64,000 nt of DNA from assembly GCF_902167145.1 (NCBI RefSeq), contig NC_050097.1, forward strand, positions 231,961,034 to 232,025,033, read 5' to 3'. Within the stretch, counting starts at the first letter, position 1; each line of letters begins with the position of its first letter. Shown here piece after piece: positions 42,621 through 52,989 of the stretch. The position numbers and the translations under genes were made by a program. The notes under the pieces are model-generated. The model was not told the origin of the DNA, searched no databases, and saw only the letters and a program-made list of their open reading frames with translations. Origin of the DNA: Zea mays (taxonomy: Eukaryota > Streptophyta > Magnoliopsida > Poales > Poaceae).

Positions 42621-43718
42621 TAGCTTGTGGATCTCCTCGCCTATCGCTCTGCGCTTCTCCTCGTCGAATCGGCGCAGAGGCTACTTGACGGGTCGGGCTC
42701 CGGCCCGAATATCCAGCGAGTGCTCGGCGACATCCCTCGGTATGCCGGGCATGTCCGAGGGACTCCACGCGAAGACGTCGGCGTTCGCGCGGAGGAAGTC
42801 GACGAGCACTGCTTCCTATTTGGGATTGAGCCCGGAGCCGATCCGGATCTGCTTGGAGGCGTCGCCGCTGGGGTCGAGGGGGACGGCCTTAACCGTCTCC
42901 ACTGGCTCAAAGTTGCCGGCATGACGTTTCACGTTTGGCACCTCCTTAGAGAGGCTTTCCAGGTCGGCGATGAGGGCCTCGGACTCGGCGAGGGCCTCGG
43001 CGTACTCCACGCACTCCACATCGCATTCGAACGCGTGCTTGTACGTGGGGCCGACGGTGATGACCCCGTTGGGGCCCGGCATCTTGAGCTTCAGGTAGGT
43101 GTAGTTGGGGACGACCATGAACTTCACGTAGCATGGCCTTCCCAGTACCGCGTGGTAGGTTCCTCGGAACCCGACCACCTCGAACGTCAGGGTCTCCCTT
43201 CAGAAGTTGGAGGGCGTTCCGAAGCAGACGGGAAGGTCGAGTTGTCCGAGGGGCTGGACGCGCTTCCCGGGAATGATCCCATGGAAGGGCGCAGCGCCTG
43301 CTCGGACGGAGGACAGATCAACACGCAGGAGCCTGAGGGTCTCGGCGTAGATGATGTTGAGGCTGCTGCCTCCGTCCATAAGGACCTTGGTGAGCCTGAC
43401 GTCGCCGATGACGGGGTCGACGACGAGCGAGTATTTCCCCGGGCTCGGCACGTGGTCGGGGTGGTTAGCTTGGTCGAAGGTGATGGGCTTGTCGGACCAG
43501 TCTAGGTAGACTGGCGCCGCCACCTTCACCGAGCAGACCTCCCGGCGCTCCTGCTTGCGGTGCCGAGTCGAGGCATTCGCCGCTTGCCCACCGTAGATCA
43601 TGAAGCAGTCGCGGACCTCGGGGAACTCTCCTGCTTGGTGATCTTCCTTCTTATCATCGTCGTGGGCCCTGCCACCCTCCACGGGTGGCCCGGTCCTGTG
43701 GAAGTGGCGCCGAAGCAT
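42621..43718 (-). pseudogene. Gypsy B protease and N-terminal RT remnant
   Basis: 43718-43200 holds a gag C-terminal/protease frame with VLMDGGSSLNIIYAETLRLL (active-site Asp) and ends in a stop after FGTPSNF. 43178-42816 continues with TYHAVLGRPCYVKFMVV and ends in a stop after GSGLNPK. 42813-42621 shows ANADVFAWSPSDMPGIPRDV, then a stop in ...ARPVK, then RRFDEEKRRAIGEEIHKLM, which leads into the RT deletion. Three stops separate these blocks. Confidence 0.8.
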
Positions 43719-43751
43719 GACGCACTCCTCAAGGGTGTGCTTGACGGGCCC

Positions 43752-46064
43752 CTAGTGATAGGGGCACGGCTCCTTGAGCATCTTGTCGAAGAGGTTGGCA
43801 CCTCCGGGGGGTTTCCAAGGGTTCTTGTACTCGGCGGCGGCGACAAGGTCCGCGTCGGCAGCGTCGCGTTTCGCTTGCGACTTCTTCTTGCCTTTCTTCT
43901 TGGCGCTGCGCTGAGTTGACGCCTCGGGAGCATCTTCCGATGGGCGGCCTTGGGGCTGCTTGTCCTTTCGGAAGATAGCCTCGACCGCCTCCTGGCCGGA
44001 GGCGAACTTGGTGGCGATGTCCATCAGCTCGCTCGCCCTGGTGGGGGTCTTGCGACCCAACTTGCTCACCAGGTCGCGGCAGGAGGTGCCGGCGAGGAAC
44101 GCGCCGATGACATCCGAGTCGGTGATGTTGGGCAGCTCGGTGCGCTGCTTCGAGAATCGCCGGATGTAGTCCCGGAGGGACTCTCCCGGCTGCTGCCGGC
44201 AGCTTCGGAGGTCCCAGGAATTCCCGGGGCGCACGTACGTGCCCTGGAAATTGCCGGCGAAGGCTTGGACTAGGTTGTCCCAGTTGGAGATCTGCCCCGG
44301 AGGCAGGTGCTCCAACCAGGCGCGAGCGGTGTCGGAGAGGAACAGGGGGAGGTTGCGGATGATGAGGTTGTCATCGTCCGTTCCACCCAGTTGGCAGGCC
44401 AGACGGTAGTCCGCGAGCCACAGTTCCGGTCTCGTCTCCCCCGAGTACTTTGTGATAGTAGTCCGGGGTCGGAACCGGGTCGGGAACGGTGCCCGTCGGA
44501 TGGCCCGGCTGAAGGCCTGCGGACCGGGCGGTTCGGGCGAGGGACTCCGATCCTCCCCGCTGTCGTAGCGTCCCCCACACCTGGGGTGGTAGCCTCGGTG
44601 CACCCTCTCGTCGAGGTGGGCCCGACGGTCGCGGTGATGGTGCTCGTTGCCGAGGCGGCCCGGGGCCGCAGGCGCGGTGTTGCGCGTGCGCCCGGTGTAG
44701 ACCGAGGCTTCCCGCATGAATCGGGAAGTCGCGGCATGAGGTTCCGAGGGGTATCCCTGCCTTCGGGAGGCAGAGCTCTTGGCCCGTCGGACCGCGGCGC
44801 CTTCCAGGAGATTCTTGAGCTCCCCCTGGATTCGCCGGCCCTCGGTGGTTGATGGCTCCGGCATCGCGCGGAGAAGCATCGCTGCTGCAGCCAGGTTCTG
44901 GCCGACCCCACTAGATGCGGGTGGCGGCCTGACCCTGACGTCGTCGGCGACTCGGTGCTGGAAACCCTGGGGCAGATGACGTATTTCTCCGGCCGGGGGT
45001 TGGCCCTCCCATGCCTGCCCAACGTCCCGGCGGATCGGCTCAAGCGCCCCTGCTCCCTCGTCGAGCCTGGCCTGCACCCCGCGGATTTGCTCGAGCTGTG
45101 GGTCATGGCCCCCCGCCTGAACGGGGACCACAGCTAGCTCCCGTGGGATGTCAACGCGGGGCACTGGCCTAGGGAGATCACCGTCCTCCGGCATGCCGAG
45201 ATGATTGCATTCGGAGGGACCCCCTAGATCGACGTGGAAACATTCGCGGCTTGGGCCGCAGTCCTCGTCGCCGAGGCTGCGGCTACCGTCGGAATAGTCG
45301 GAGAGGCAGTAGTCACATGCGGTCATGAAGTCCCGCATGGCACTGGGGTTGCCAAGTCCAGAGAAATCCCAACAGATGCTGGGCTCGTCGTCTTCCTCGG
45401 ACCCAGAGGGCCCGTAGGTCGAGACGTCCGTCAGCCGGTCCCAAGGCGACCGCATGCGAAACCCCAGAGGGTTTGGACTCGCCTCTACGAGAGCGCCCGC
45501 CAAAGCAAGGTCGCTAGGCAGGTTGAGGCTGAATCCAAATGACGTGGGATGGGAATCGGTCGGTACCTCTTGGTCGACGAGCGGCGATAAAGTCACGTCG
45601 GGGACTGACTGCACCGTCGTCTCAGGTACGAGGGTGACGTCCAGCAAGCTCTCCGCGAGCGCGCTGGCGTCGTCTGCTTGCTCGGGATTGGCGTGTCGCG
45701 GGGAGATGGCGCTCGTCTTTGTCTCAGGCGCGAAGTCGATACCCGGTGCGCCCCTCGTTGGGGTGCCGGTGCTGTCGACTCGCTCGACAGCCGACGAGGC
45801 GCTGCCTCCTGCTTGGCCTTGGTCGCCCTGCCTTCCCCTCCGTCGGCGGGGGAAAGGGCAGGATGAGCTCGAAGGTTGTTCTTCCACCACGCGAGGAATA
45901 CGTCGTCGATTCTGCCGCTGGCGGGCGGGCTGTCGGCCGTCATTGTCGTTGTCGCGCGGCGGTGGAAGGAGTATCATGTCGTAGCTGCCGTCGAGGGACA
46001 TGAACTCAAGACTCCCAAAACGGAGCACCGTCCCGGGTTGGAGAGGTTGCTGGAGACTGCCCAT
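43752..46064 (-). CDS. Gypsy B gag
   Basis: An open frame of 770 residues from the Met at 46064 (MGSLQQPLQPGTVLRF), about 60 bases inside the 5' LTR. The frame is open upstream into the LTR, but this Met matches the start in Gypsy A (58173). The N-terminal half is acidic and low complexity. The gag core lies at about 44530-44100 (TRFRPRTTITKYSGETRPELWLADY in two pieces, IIRNLPLFLSDTARAWLEHLP, SLRDYIRRFSKQRTELPNI). A Lys/Arg-rich stretch (KKKGKKKSQAKR) and CPYH follow. The stop at 43752 replaces the Arg seen after CPYH in Gypsy A, so it separates gag from the knuckle and protease and is probably a mutation. Confidence 0.82.
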   Translation of the reverse strand: MGSLQQPLQPGTVLRFGSLEFMSLDGSYDMILLPPPRDNDNDGRQPARQRQNRRRIPRVVEEQPSSSSCPFPRRRRGRQGDQGQAGGSASSAVERVDSTGTPTRGAPGIDFAPETKTSAISPRHANPEQADDASALAESLLDVTLVPETTVQSVPDVTLSPLVDQEVPTDSHPTSFGFSLNLPSDLALAGALVEASPNPLGFRMRSPWDRLTDVSTYGPSGSEEDDEPSICWDFSGLGNPSAMRDFMTACDYCLSDYSDGSRSLGDEDCGPSRECFHVDLGGPSECNHLGMPEDGDLPRPVPRVDIPRELAVVPVQAGGHDPQLEQIRGVQARLDEGAGALEPIRRDVGQAWEGQPPAGEIRHLPQGFQHRVADDVRVRPPPASSGVGQNLAAAAMLLRAMPEPSTTEGRRIQGELKNLLEGAAVRRAKSSASRRQGYPSEPHAATSRFMREASVYTGRTRNTAPAAPGRLGNEHHHRDRRAHLDERVHRGYHPRCGGRYDSGEDRSPSPEPPGPQAFSRAIRRAPFPTRFRPRTTITKYSGETRPELWLADYRLACQLGGTDDDNLIIRNLPLFLSDTARAWLEHLPPGQISNWDNLVQAFAGNFQGTYVRPGNSWDLRSCRQQPGESLRDYIRRFSKQRTELPNITDSDVIGAFLAGTSCRDLVSKLGRKTPTRASELMDIATKFASGQEAVEAIFRKDKQPQGRPSEDAPEASTQRSAKKKGKKKSQAKRDAADADLVAAAEYKNPWKPPGGANLFDKMLKEPCPYH

Positions 46065-46104
46065 CTGGAGCTTGACGGGAAGCTGTTCGACAACACGCAG
46101 CAGG

Positions 46105-46122
46105 CCCCTACCTGGCGCGCCA
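46105..46122 (-). other. Primer binding site of Gypsy B
   Basis: On the minus strand TGGCGCGCCAGGTAGGGG begins two bases after the 5' LTR. The same 18 bases serve Gypsy A. Confidence 0.85.
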
Positions 46123-46124
46123 AC

Positions 46125-47749
46125 TGTCAGCGTTTCGAGACCGGGGGGTCCCTGGGCCGACGAGTGAATGTCGCCGCGTGCCCCAGCCCAGATGGGTCGA
46201 GCGCGAGGGCGAGCGCGAAGGGGGGAGAGCGAGGCGGCCGGAGACCAGCGTGAGAGAGGTGGGAATCCCGCGGCCTTCGTGTTTGTCCCGCGCCCAGGTC
46301 GGGTGCGCTTGCAGTAGGGGGTTACAAGCGTCCACGCGGGAGAGGGAGCGAGCGGCCCCAAGCGAGCGCCTGTCTCGTCCTCGTCCCCGCGCGGCCAACC
46401 CTCTCTAAGAGGGCCCTGGTCCTTCCTTTTATAGGCGTAAGGAGAGGATCCAGGTGTACAATGAGGGTGTAGCAGAGTGCTACGTGTCTAGCGGAGGAGA
46501 GCTAGCGCCCTAAGTACATGCCGTTGTGGCAGCCGGAGAGATTTTGGCACCCAGCTGGTGTGATGTCGTGGCCGTCGAAGGAGCGATGGAGCCTGGCGGA
46601 GGGACAGCTGTCGGAGCGGTTGAGTCCTTGCTGACGTCCTCTTGCTTTCGTAAGGGGGCTGAGAGCCGCCGTCGTCACAGAGTATGCGGGGCGCCATCAT
46701 TGCCTATCTGGCGGAGCGAGCCAGATGGGACACCGGTCTTGTTTCCTGCGGCCCGAGTCAGCTCGGGGTAGGGCGATGATGGCGCCTCCTGTTGACGTGG
46801 CTGGTCTGCGCCCTAGGTTGGGCGATGTGGAAGATCCTCCGAAGCCGAGGTCGAGTCTGTCTTCCGTGGCCGAGGTCGAGTCCGAGCCCCTGGGTCGGGC
46901 GAGGCGGAGGCCGTCGGCTGAGGCCAGGGCGGAGTCCGAGTCCGAGCCCTGGGTCGGGCGGAGCGGAGTTCGTCGTCTTCTGGGGCTGAGCCCGAGTCCG
47001 AGCCCTGGGTCGGGCGGAGCGGAGTTCGTCGTCTTCCGGGACTTAGCCCGAGTCCGAGCCCTGGGTCGGGCGGAGCGGAGTTCGCCGTCTTCCGGGACTT
47101 AGCCCGAGTCCGAGCCCTGGGTCGGGCGGAGCGGAGTTCGCCGTCTTCCGGGACTTAGCCCGAGTCCGAGCCCTGGGTTGGGCGGAGCGGAGTTTGCCGT
47201 CTTCTGGGACTTAGCCCGAGTCCGAGCCCAGGGTTGGGCGGAGCGGAGCTTCCTATGATGCCTTCGGCAGGGCCTGACTGCCTGTCAGTTTCACTCTGTC
47301 AAGTGGCACCGCAGTCGGAGTGGCGCAGGCGGCGCTGTCCTTCTGTCAGGCCGGTCAGTGGAGCGGCGAAGTGACGGCGGTCACTTCGGCTCTACCGGCT
47401 GGGGGGCGCGCGTCAGGATAAAGGTGTCAGGCCACCTTTGCATTAAATGCTCCTGCGATTTGGTCGGTTGGTGCGGCGATTTGGTCAGGGTTGCTTCTTA
47501 GCGAAGGCAGGGCCTCGGGCGAGCCGGAAATATGTTCGTCGTTGGAGGGGGGCCTCGGGCGAGACGGAAATCCTCCGGGGTCGGCTGCCCTTGTCCGAGG
47601 CTAGGCTCGGGCGAGGCGTGATCGAGTCGCTCGAATGGACTGATCCCTGACTTAGTCGCACCCATCAGGCCTTTGCAACTTTATGCTGATGGGGGTTACC
47701 AGCTGAGAATTAGGAGCCTTGAGGGTACCCCTAATTATGGTCCCCGACA
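46125..47749 (-). repeat. 5' LTR of Gypsy B
   Basis: 1625 bp, with six copies of the 56-bp CGGGCGGAGCGGAG unit (46955-47255) against five in the other LTR. Otherwise nearly identical to 34498-36066. Confidence 0.93.
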
Positions 47750-47754
47750 ATGGT

Positions 47755-48156
47755 ATAACTGAAGTAAAGCACAAGGAACGACTTCGAGGCCATGATAATT
47801 TTATCCTTGCACACCAGTGCGAGCAGGTCTACTATATGTCGTACCCAAATCCGAAGTTTGAAGCATGGTGGGTAGTTCATAAGGTGAACCCTAGGGAACG
47901 TTTACATACTCCTTGCACTGCTGGTTATCAATTCGAAGACGAACAGGCCGATGAAGTTTATCAAGAAGAAGAATTGCCAACTACTTTTACTATCGATGAG
48001 GGTGTTGCACTGAACTCACTAGTCGGAGACCATAACGATGTCACTACTGATGAGTGTGTTGCACCGAAACGAAAACGAAATCCAAGGAACAAAAAAGCCA
48101 CATTGCGAGCTTTGGATCGAAGAAGAGTCCTTGATCGTGATTCTGATGAATTTTGA
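47755..48156 (+). pseudogene. TNP2-like CACTA transposase, 3' part
   Basis: Resumes the frame after Gypsy B and its second ATGGT. It encodes a DUF4216-type segment, GITEVKHKERLRGHDNFILA and QVYYMSYPNPKFEAWWVVHKV, followed by an acidic tail and a basic C-terminus (APKRKRNPRNKKA) that may be a nuclear localisation signal, ending RVLDRDSDEF. This exon itself is open; the gene is broken upstream. Confidence 0.88.
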
Positions 48157-48259
48157 TGTGTAATGCAAAATTTCATAGTATGTGATGTATTATTTGATTT
48201 TTTATTAGTTCACTTAATTTAATGGAGCTAATACATTTAATGTTTTTCTATTGAACAGG

Positions 48260-50812
48260 ATGAGTGGTAGGAAACCAAAGCGCACTGCTAAGGGGTTTCT
48301 TAATGCGGCTAGCAGGATACTCCCTGGTGCACGTTCCCTTTTCCAAGGGAGTTCTTCTAGCCAGAGCAGACAGGAGGCGTTGTTGAGACACGCTCGGCCA
48401 GAACTACGTGATACACCAATCGCTCTACAACGGAGTACTGATGTAAATGTTTATGTAATTGATCTTATTTGTCAGTCACTTATGTAATTGATCTTATGTA
48501 AATGTTTATGTAAATTTTTACGTGTCTCTATTTCATGTCCATAGGAAGAGGAGGACGACGAGGAGGAGGTGCAACACCATGAGGAGGAGGACGAGCAGGC
48601 CCATGAGGAGGAGGAGGTGCAGGCCCATGAGGAGGACGAGGTGGGCATAGATGCTGAGGCGGATGACGATGCCACCGAGGCTCCTGTCGTTCGACGAAGG
48701 GCCACTCGGAAGGGCCACTTTGTCCTACCTCCGTCAGCGCCTGCACAATCCGAAGCTCGAGTACTGATCATCTCGGTTGGTGATAGGTACTCACGTTTGG
48801 CCACTTAGTTCTTACTTATTTGTTTATTTTACACTATATATATGACATGACTTTCTTGTTTTTTTGTCATGCAGCCAATGGGAAGACACGTCATTTGACG
48901 GTCGAGGTCACCATAGACAGGTTAATCAAGTCTTAGGTAACCTCTGTCGTCTACATAACCCAGGAATTGTCACCGACCCGAAAGGTGTGGTGGTTCCTTG
49001 CACTAGCTGGTCGCACTTCGCACTAGCTCCACATGCTACATATGGAACAGCTCAAGGCGCCGTCAAGCACGACTTTTGGGTAATTTTTTCAAACTAACAT
49101 TTATTAGTTGTTTCAACCTAACATTTATTAGTTGTTTTTGAACTAATTTTATTTTCGATGTTGGACAGAGACGCTATCGTGTGGAACCTGAGGCTCAAGA
49201 GCATGCAGACCGAGTATTAGAGAACAATGCGAAGAAGGTGTGCAGGGATGCATTTTCCAATGCTCGTCTACAGGTTGTGAACGCGTACATGAAGCGCCGA
49301 GGTCATTCTATCAACAACTTTCGACAATATTCAGATGTCTACTTGATTGTAGACCAGTACATGGAGGTAAAAATCTAATTTAACAGCTCATTCAGATGTG
49401 AATGTAATTTTGAGCTAACGCTTTATATGCAGGTAACTCTTCCATGGATGGAACACCGGCCGCAGGCTTACAAGGCTTTGTGTGAGATATGGGCTTCGCC
49501 CGAGTGGATTGAGAAGTCAAACAGAAATCGACATAGGCAGCGCCATCAGCAGGACGAGGACGATGATGAGGTCGTAGTCAACCATACCTATGGGGCTGAT
49601 GGACACATTCGGTTGGCTAAGCGAATGGTGAGTATGTAGTATTCTATTTTACTCAGAAATGAAACCGGATTGAACTCATATATTTGCAGGAGGCTTAAAC
49701 TGGAGTTGTCCCGAGCCCAATCGATGTTTATAGGAGAGGGCATCGAGCGAAAAACAGTGAAATCTCCGACGAGCTGTGTAGTCAAGCGGCCGTTGAGCGT
49801 ATGGTTAGTTGTTGTTAGGATTAATGTTTTCTTGCCATATAGCTATAAATTACATGTGTCCTGAACCTTCATATTGTATTGCAGGAGACATACGGGCAGG
49901 AGATGGTTAGGAAGTACGGAGAAGACTACGATTGGCGAGGAGCACCTACCATCGACGCTGAAGTTGTGCATTCACTTGGAGGCAAGGCGCATGGACGGTA
50001 TGAACTTGTGACTCTTTTCAATAATATTGGAACTATGACCGAATAGCTAATTTTCTTGTTTTTCAAGATATTCTATGTTTACCGGTGTTATCGATTCGAC
50101 GGAGTTGCGTTCTCGTGGCGGCTCTTCGTCGCTGGCGGGCTGTGGTAGTAGCAGCCGTAGTCGCCGCTCTGTATCTAGCATGGAGGAAGCTATGAGGGAG
50201 CAGCAATAAAAGTTTCGTGAAGAGCTACGGCAACAACAAATGGCATTTCTCTAACAGCAATCAGAGTACATGGCTGCTTACAACGCACAGGCGCAACAAG
50301 CAATGAACGTGAGTGTCTTATTTATTCTCAACACGCTCGATATTGGTTCTATAACTAATATATTATATTTGCAACAGTCTTGGTTTCCACAGCAGGCACA
50401 GCAGCAACCATTTGTTTTCCCTCAGTTTCAGCTGCCGATGCCTCAGTGGGGATTACATGCTCCACCACCTCCACCTCCACCTCAGGTGCTTCAATTTAGT
50501 TAAGACTTGTCGTTTGTATCAACATAATTTGAAATCTTTACTAAACTTGATTTTGTAGGGATCCTGGGTCATGGGCCACAACACGCCACCACCGGTCATA
50601 CCAGCACCAGGAGGAGCTTATGCAGGGGAGGGAGCTGATGCAGGAGAGGTTAGTTTGAGAAACAATTTGTTTGAATAGTTGTTATACATGTAACCAATGC
50701 TGTTATTAATGTCTTCTTTTTTCTTTAGAATCCAAACCCGTTACACGCCTTCGCCGACCAGTTCTTCGCTTCTGGAGGTAGTGGACACAACTCCAACGAC
50801 CCGAATATGTGA
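48260..50812 (+). pseudogene. TNPA-like CACTA protein (plant transposase Ptta/En/Spm type)
   Basis: A multi-exon gene downstream of tnp2 in the same orientation. Exons with good splice sites run about 48260-48442, 48545-48779, 48875-49079, 49169-49366, 49433-49627, 49690-49803, 49885-49997 and 50068-50309, plus short final exons to the stop at 50812. Blocks include an acidic Glu-rich stretch, NGKTRHLTVEVTIDR, the conserved WSHFALAP, WRRYRVEPE, NNFRQYSDVYLIVDQYMEV and AAVERMETYGQEM. The C-terminus is Gln- and Pro-rich. A frameshift in exon 3 (about 48920), a TAA at 49696-49698, and stops in the Gln-rich exon (about 50208 and 50252) disable it. In En/Spm, TNPA binds the subterminal repeats. Confidence 0.83.
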
Positions 50813-51029
50813 TTAATTGTTAGCTTTGTGTCGCACTGTGCGTTGTAATGGACTATTTGTGGATTTTATGTTTGTATGAACTATTTGTGGATTTTATGTT
50901 TGTATGGACTATTTGTGGACTCAAGTATGAATTTTCTGTTATTGTATGAAATTTCTGTTATTGTATGAATTTTGTATAAATTTTCTGTTATTTTTCGCAT
51001 TTTTTCAATTTTTTTTGCTCTGAAATTAT

Positions 51030-51334
51030 TAATTTTCGGCAGCCTACTCACTGGCCGCCGAAAATAGAGATATTATTTTCGACGGGCTCAATTTTCAGCG
51101 GCCTGCTCCTAGCCGCCGAAAATTGTCTGCTATTTTCGGCGGCCAAGGAACCAGTCGTTGAAAATAAGCTATTTTCGGCGCCGAAAATAAAGCCTTATTT
51201 TCGGCCAGTTTTTTTTGGCGGCCAGAAGCCGCCGAAAATAAACCTTTTACCGCCGAAAATAGCTTATTTTCGGCGGCAAATGGCTTATTTTCGGCGGCTT
51301 CTGGCCGCCGAAAATGACTGTAGCTGTTGTAGTG
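51030..51334. repeat. CACTA right terminus and subterminal repeats
   Basis: About ten copies of the TTTTCGGCGGC/GCCGCCGAAAA motif, ending GCTGTTGTAGTG. This end has the full CACTACAACAG terminal sequence. Confidence 0.88.
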
Positions 51335-51412
51335 TAACCCCGGCTTGTAGTTGTGCTTAAACTTTGTAAATTTCAGATTCGCCCTATTCACCCCTCTCTA
51401 GGCGACTTTCAA

Positions 51413-51425
51413 TTGGTATCAGAGT
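51413..51425 (+). other. Primer binding site of the Copia
   Basis: TTGGTATCAGAGTC follows the 5' LTR. TGGTATCAGAG is complementary to the 3' end of plant initiator methionine tRNA, the usual primer of Copia elements. Confidence 0.9.
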
Positions 51426-51456
51426 CAGGTTCTTCATTAGAGCCTAACCGCTCGAA

Positions 51457-52989
51457 GTGATGTTGGGAGAACACGCCAAGAAGGAGATGGTGACCGGCGA
51501 CAAGCCCGTTACAAGCCACGGGAAGGCTTCATCGGGAGAGTCCCGCAACAAGGGGAAGGAAAAGGAATCCCCTTCACACAAGTCGCATCGGAGTGGCGAA
51601 AAGGAAAAGAAGATGAGGAAGGTGGTCTACTACGAGACCGACTCTTCATCGCCATCGACCTCCAACTCCGACGCGCCGTCCGTAACTTCTAAGCGCCATG
51701 AGCGCAAGAAGTTTAGTAAGATTCCCCTACACTACCCTCGTATTTCTAAACGTACTCCATTACTTTCCGTTCCATTAGGCAAACCACCGGTTTTTGACGG
51801 TGAAGATTATAACATGTGGAGTGACAAAATGAGACATCATCTAACCTCACTCCACACTAGCATTTGAAACGTTGTTGAGTTTGGTGTACAGGTACCATCC
51901 GTAGGGGATGAGGACTATGATTCGGACGAAGTGGCCCAAATCAGGCACTTCAACTCACAAGCCACCACAATACTCCTCGCCTCTCTAAGTCGAGAGGAGT
52001 ATAACAAGGTGCAAGGATTGAAGAGCGCCAAAGAGATTTGGGACATACTCAAAATGGCGCACGAAGGAGATGAGGTGACCAAGATCACCAAGAGGGAGAC
52101 GATCGAGGGGGAGCTCGGTCGATTCATGCTTCACCAAGGGGAGGAGCCACAAGCAATGTACAACCGGCTCAAGACCTTGGTGAACCAAGTGCGCAACCTC
52201 GGGAGCACCAAATGGGATGACCATGAGATGGTCAAGGTTATTCTAAGATCACTAGTTTTTCTTAATCCTACTCAAGTACAATTAATTCGTGGTGATCCTA
52301 GATACAAAATAATGTCTCCCGAGGAAGTGATAGGTAAATTTGTGAGCTTTGAACTAATGATCAAGGGCTCCAAAAATATCATCGAGCAAAGCGTATCCTC
52401 TTCCGTATCCGAAGCACAACCCATTGCATTCAAAGCAACGGAGGAGAAGAAAGAAGATTCTACTCCAAGTAGAATCCCCATCGATGCCTCCAAGCTCGAC
52501 AATGAGGAGATGGCGCTCATCATCAAGAGCTTCCGTCAAATCCTCAAACAAAGGAAGGGGAAAGATTACAAGCCCCGTTCCAAGAAGGTGTGCTACAAGT
52601 GTGGTAAGCCCGGTCATTTCATTGCTAAATGTCCATTATCTAGTGATAGTGACAGGGGCGACGACAAGAAGGGAAAGAGGAGAGAAAAGAAGAGATACTA
52701 CAAGAAGAAGGGCGGCGATGCCCATGTTTGCCGGGAGTGGGACTCCAACGAGAGCTCCACTGACTCCTCCTCCGACGAGGACGCCGCCAACATCGCCGTC
52801 AACAAAGGGATCCTCTTCCCCAACGTCGGACACAAGTGCCTCATGGAAAAGGACGGCAAAAGGAAGAAGGTAAAATCAAAATCCTCAACTAAATACACAA
52901 CATCTAGCGATGAGGCTAATTCTAGTGATAATGAGGATGACTTGTTTACTCTTTTTGCCAACTTAAAATGCAACAAAAAGAAAAATTAA
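51457..52989 (+). pseudogene. Copia gag
   Basis: The frame begins MLGEHAKKEMVTGDKP at 51460. It carries the retro-gag domain GKPPVFDGEDYNMWSDKM, reaches a TGA at 51865 where a Trp codon is expected, and resumes with EVAQIRHFNSQATTILLASL. It continues through LKSAKEIWDILKMAHEG and RFMLHQGEEPQAMYNRLKTL to a CCHC knuckle CYKCGKPGHFIAKCP (about 52590-52635). A basic and Ser/Asp-rich tail follows. It ends in a stop at 52987 through a frame change; the conserved continuation is in another frame from 52968. Confidence 0.87.

Larger units (their letters stand above)
34498..47749 (-). mobile_element. Gypsy B, Tat-lineage retrotransposon, innermost and youngest
   Basis: LTRs at 34498-36066 and 46125-47749 start TGTCGGCG or TGTCAGCG and end CCCCGACA. 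A perfect ATGGT duplication flanks it (34493-34497 and 47750-47754). Removing it rejoins the tnp2 reading frame. Coding order on the minus strand is gag, protease, truncated RT, two RNase H domains and integrase. The LTRs are nearly identical apart from one 56-bp repeat unit, so the insertion is recent. At 13.3 kb with LTRs of about 1.6 kb it resembles maize Huck; the name is a guess from memory. Confidence 0.95.
30203..51334 (+). mobile_element. CACTA (En/Spm-type) transposon inserted in the Copia 5' LTR
   Basis: The right end read inward is CACTACAACAGCTACAGTC. The left end is CACAACAGCAGTACGC, the same sequence with bases lost after CAC. A 3-bp duplication TAA flanks it (30200-30202 and 51335-51337), as expected for CACTA elements. 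Both subterminal regions are packed with ATTTTCGGCGGC in both orientations. It encodes a TNP2-like transposase and a TNPA-like protein, both decayed. Without Gypsy B it is about 7.9 kb. Confidence 0.95.
29113..51411 (+). repeat. 5' LTR of the Copia, split by the CACTA
   Basis: Comprises 29113-30202 and 51338-51411, 1164 bp when joined. It carries several CCGGACTGTCCGG palindromes (29312-29650), a TATA box at 29702 and the transcribed R-U5 part. The split site, TTCTAACGCTAA, is uninterrupted in the 3' LTR near 57711-57722. Confidence 0.93.

Noticed and set aside
42627..43505. Plus-strand frame of 292 codons opposite Gypsy B protease
   Set aside because: Antisense shadow of the protease and RT-remnant coding strand; composition mirrors the real gene and it has no conserved domain.
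44307..44852. Plus-strand frame of 181 codons opposite Gypsy B gag
   Set aside because: Antisense shadow; unlike the accessory gene of Gypsy A it has no conserved domain or splice structure.
34498..47749. Idea that Gypsy A and Gypsy B are one element with duplicated pol
   Set aside because: Each has its own LTR pair, primer site and TSD, and the CACTA and Copia boundaries separate them cleanly.
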